From assembly GCA_050480705.1 (NCBI GenBank), contig JBJHAX010000032.1, positions 1-25,100 on the forward strand: a DNA stretch of 25,100 bases, in the 5' to 3' direction. Every line of letters begins with the position of its first letter. Position 1 is the first letter of the stretch. Below are positions 24,526-25,100 of this stretch, in pieces. The notes under the pieces were generated by a model. The model was given only the letters and a program-made list of their open reading frames with translations. It searched no databases and was not told the origin of the DNA. This DNA comes from JBJHAX01 sp050480705 (GTDB lineage: Bacteria; Actinomycetota; Nitriliruptoria; Nitriliruptorales; Nitriliruptoraceae). The position numbers and the translations under genes were made by a program.

Positions 24526-24575
24526 TGGTGGAGGTGATCGGATTTGAACCGACGGCCCCTTCGTTGCGAAGCAAG
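24526..24575 (-). other. Displaced 3' half of tRNA-Ala(CGC): attachment-site remnant
   Basis: Read on the minus strand from 24575 to 24526, this is the 3' half of a tRNA: anticodon loop TTCGCAA (anticodon CGC), 3' anticodon stem CGAAG, variable GGGCC, T-arm GTCGG-TTCAAAT-CCGAT, acceptor CACCTCC, discriminator A and encoded CCA. U70 would allow the G3:U70 pair that identifies alanine tRNAs. The bases where the 5' anticodon-stem strand should be (CTTGC) do not pair fully with CGAAG, and no D-arm or 5' acceptor strand (GGxGGTG) follows up to 24650. So this is not a working tRNA but the 3' fragment left when an element integrates into a tRNA gene. Confidence 0.8.
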
Positions 24576-24683
24576 TGCCCATGATCAGCGGGGGCCTGGC
24601 TGCAGAAGGTCGATTCGAGTCCGTACGAGCGAGAATCTGGGCGTAGCCGGTGCAGCTCGACCTGACCGCCGTCCTGGCAGGGG

Positions 24684-24718
24684 GAGGCATACGGAGGCGT
24701 AGAGAGGCAGGTAGAGGC
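24684..24718. repeat. Four GAGGC direct repeats with exact 10-bp phasing
   Basis: GAGGC starts at 24684, 24694, 24704 and 24714. The units are GGAGGCATAC, GGAGGCGTAG, AGAGGCAGGT and AGAGGCAGCC when read from 24683. A 10-bp period puts all copies on one face of the helix, as for a cooperatively bound recombinase or accessory protein next to an attachment site. Confidence 0.6.
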
Positions 24719-24725
24719 AGCCTCG

Positions 24726-24745
24726 TGTGTACTTCTGTGTACTTT
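24726..24745. repeat. Right pair of 10-bp repeats (putative integrase arm sites)
   Basis: TGTGTACTTC is followed directly by TGTGTACTTT. It is the well-conserved counterpart of the degenerate pair at 24441-24460 and lies about 150 nt to the right of the tRNA half. Confidence 0.55.
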
Positions 24746-25034
24746 TCGCCGCCTGGTCACCGACTCCCCCTCTGTCGACCAAGACCGTAGCGCCTTTCGC
24801 CGGCGACGCAGATCACTGCAGCGGCTCAAGCAACGATCCCGACCGCGACGACCCAGCGACGGGCGTTGCGTCCCGGTTCGAGGCGCTGATGGAACGGACC
24901 GAGATCCTGGACGGGAGCCTCAGTGGGAGCCGAGGTGCGCCGATCCGTCATCGGCTGGACACCTCCCGCGGTTCTAGGGCTTCCGCGCCACGGGTTGAGG
25001 TGACAGACGAACCCTTCCGGGTGTGCGTGTCAGG

Positions 25035-25100
25035 TTAGGCCGCGGCGCGGTCGCGGTGGGTGGTCAGGACCTGTAGGGGCGTGCGGCCCCGCATGTACTC
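25035..25100 (-). mobile_element. C-terminus of an integrase-core (IS3/IS481-like) transposase, partial
   Basis: The last 21 codons of a minus-strand gene entering from the right edge read EYMRGRTPLQVLTTHRDRAAA and end in TAA at 25037-25035. A Y-M-x-G-R-T-P motif just before the stop is typical of DDE integrase-core transposases of the IS481/IS3 type. TGACA (25001-25005) and TGTCA (25028-25032) just beyond the stop may belong to the IS end. The catalytic domain is outside the window, so the family is only probable. Confidence 0.45.

Larger units (their letters stand above)
24576..25034. other. About 460 bp of element DNA without an intact gene
   Basis: No intact gene is seen. The left part holds phased direct repeats (24684-24745). 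A plus-strand stretch at about 24886-24950 reads FEALMERTEILDGSLSGSRG, which faintly resembles the C-terminal ATPase region of NarL-partner sensor kinases, but it lacks the rest of the domain. The right end lies just outside the transposase stop and may include an IS terminus. Confidence 0.45.

Noticed and set aside
24526..24650. A complete functional tRNA on the minus strand
   Set aside because: The 3' half is perfect, but no D-arm or 5' acceptor strand complementary to CACCTCC follows, and the anticodon stem is mismatched.

Overview
The window is GC-rich chromosomal DNA with strong G/C bias at third codon positions, frequent GTG starts (one TTG), short 1-4 nt gene overlaps and several likely leaderless starts. 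It carries actinobacterial families (DUF1059, DUF1918, paired FluC/CrcB, DrrAB-type ABC exporter, SHOCT protein, Phd/VapC). An actinomycete (Actinomycetota) is the best reading; a finer assignment is not supported.

Left part (1-9.1 kb): a Fpg/Nei DNA glycosylase running off the left edge, a DUF1059 protein, then a minus-strand metal-ion block. In transcription order this block is a P2A Ca2+-type ATPase translationally coupled to an MgtE-like Mg2+ transporter, then a CopA-type Cu+ ATPase followed 27 nt later by an EAL-domain c-di-GMP phosphodiesterase with a CBS-like tail. Small plus-strand DUF333 and DUF1918 genes lie upstream of the Ca2+ ATPase.

Middle (9.1-16.4 kb): a Dps ferritin, a nitronate-monooxygenase-like flavoprotein, a SHOCT membrane protein, and a second copper unit. 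That unit is a CoA-binding protein, a CopB-type (CPH, His-rich) ATPase preceded by a clear CsoR-like palindrome, and a c-type cytochrome lipoprotein whose start overlaps the ATPase end. A secreted/anchored six-cysteine protein of unknown function and a two-CBS protein follow on the plus strand.

Right-middle (16.4-23.0 kb): a TetR regulator divergent from a DrrA/DrrB-like ABC exporter with an operator between them, a PhnB-like VOC protein, a TMEM175-like channel, a DUF2975 membrane protein with its HTH partner and a striking duplicated operator, and two overlapping FluC/CrcB fluoride channels.

Right end (23.0-25.1 kb): an integration hotspot. A displaced tRNA-Ala(CGC) 3' half with its terminator sits at 24491-24575, and a shorter copy of the same tRNA end follows another hairpin near 23.05 kb. 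Between them lie a possible transposase fragment and a Phd/VapC toxin-antitoxin pair. Paired 10-bp direct repeats on both sides of the tRNA remnant look like arm-type sites of a tyrosine recombinase. This predicts that an integrated element extends to the right of the window and that the intact tRNA lies beyond it. The last bases are the C-terminus of an integrase-core transposase.

Overall the core is a metal/ion and stress homeostasis region (Cu, Ca, Mg, Fe, K, F) next to a mobile-element boundary.
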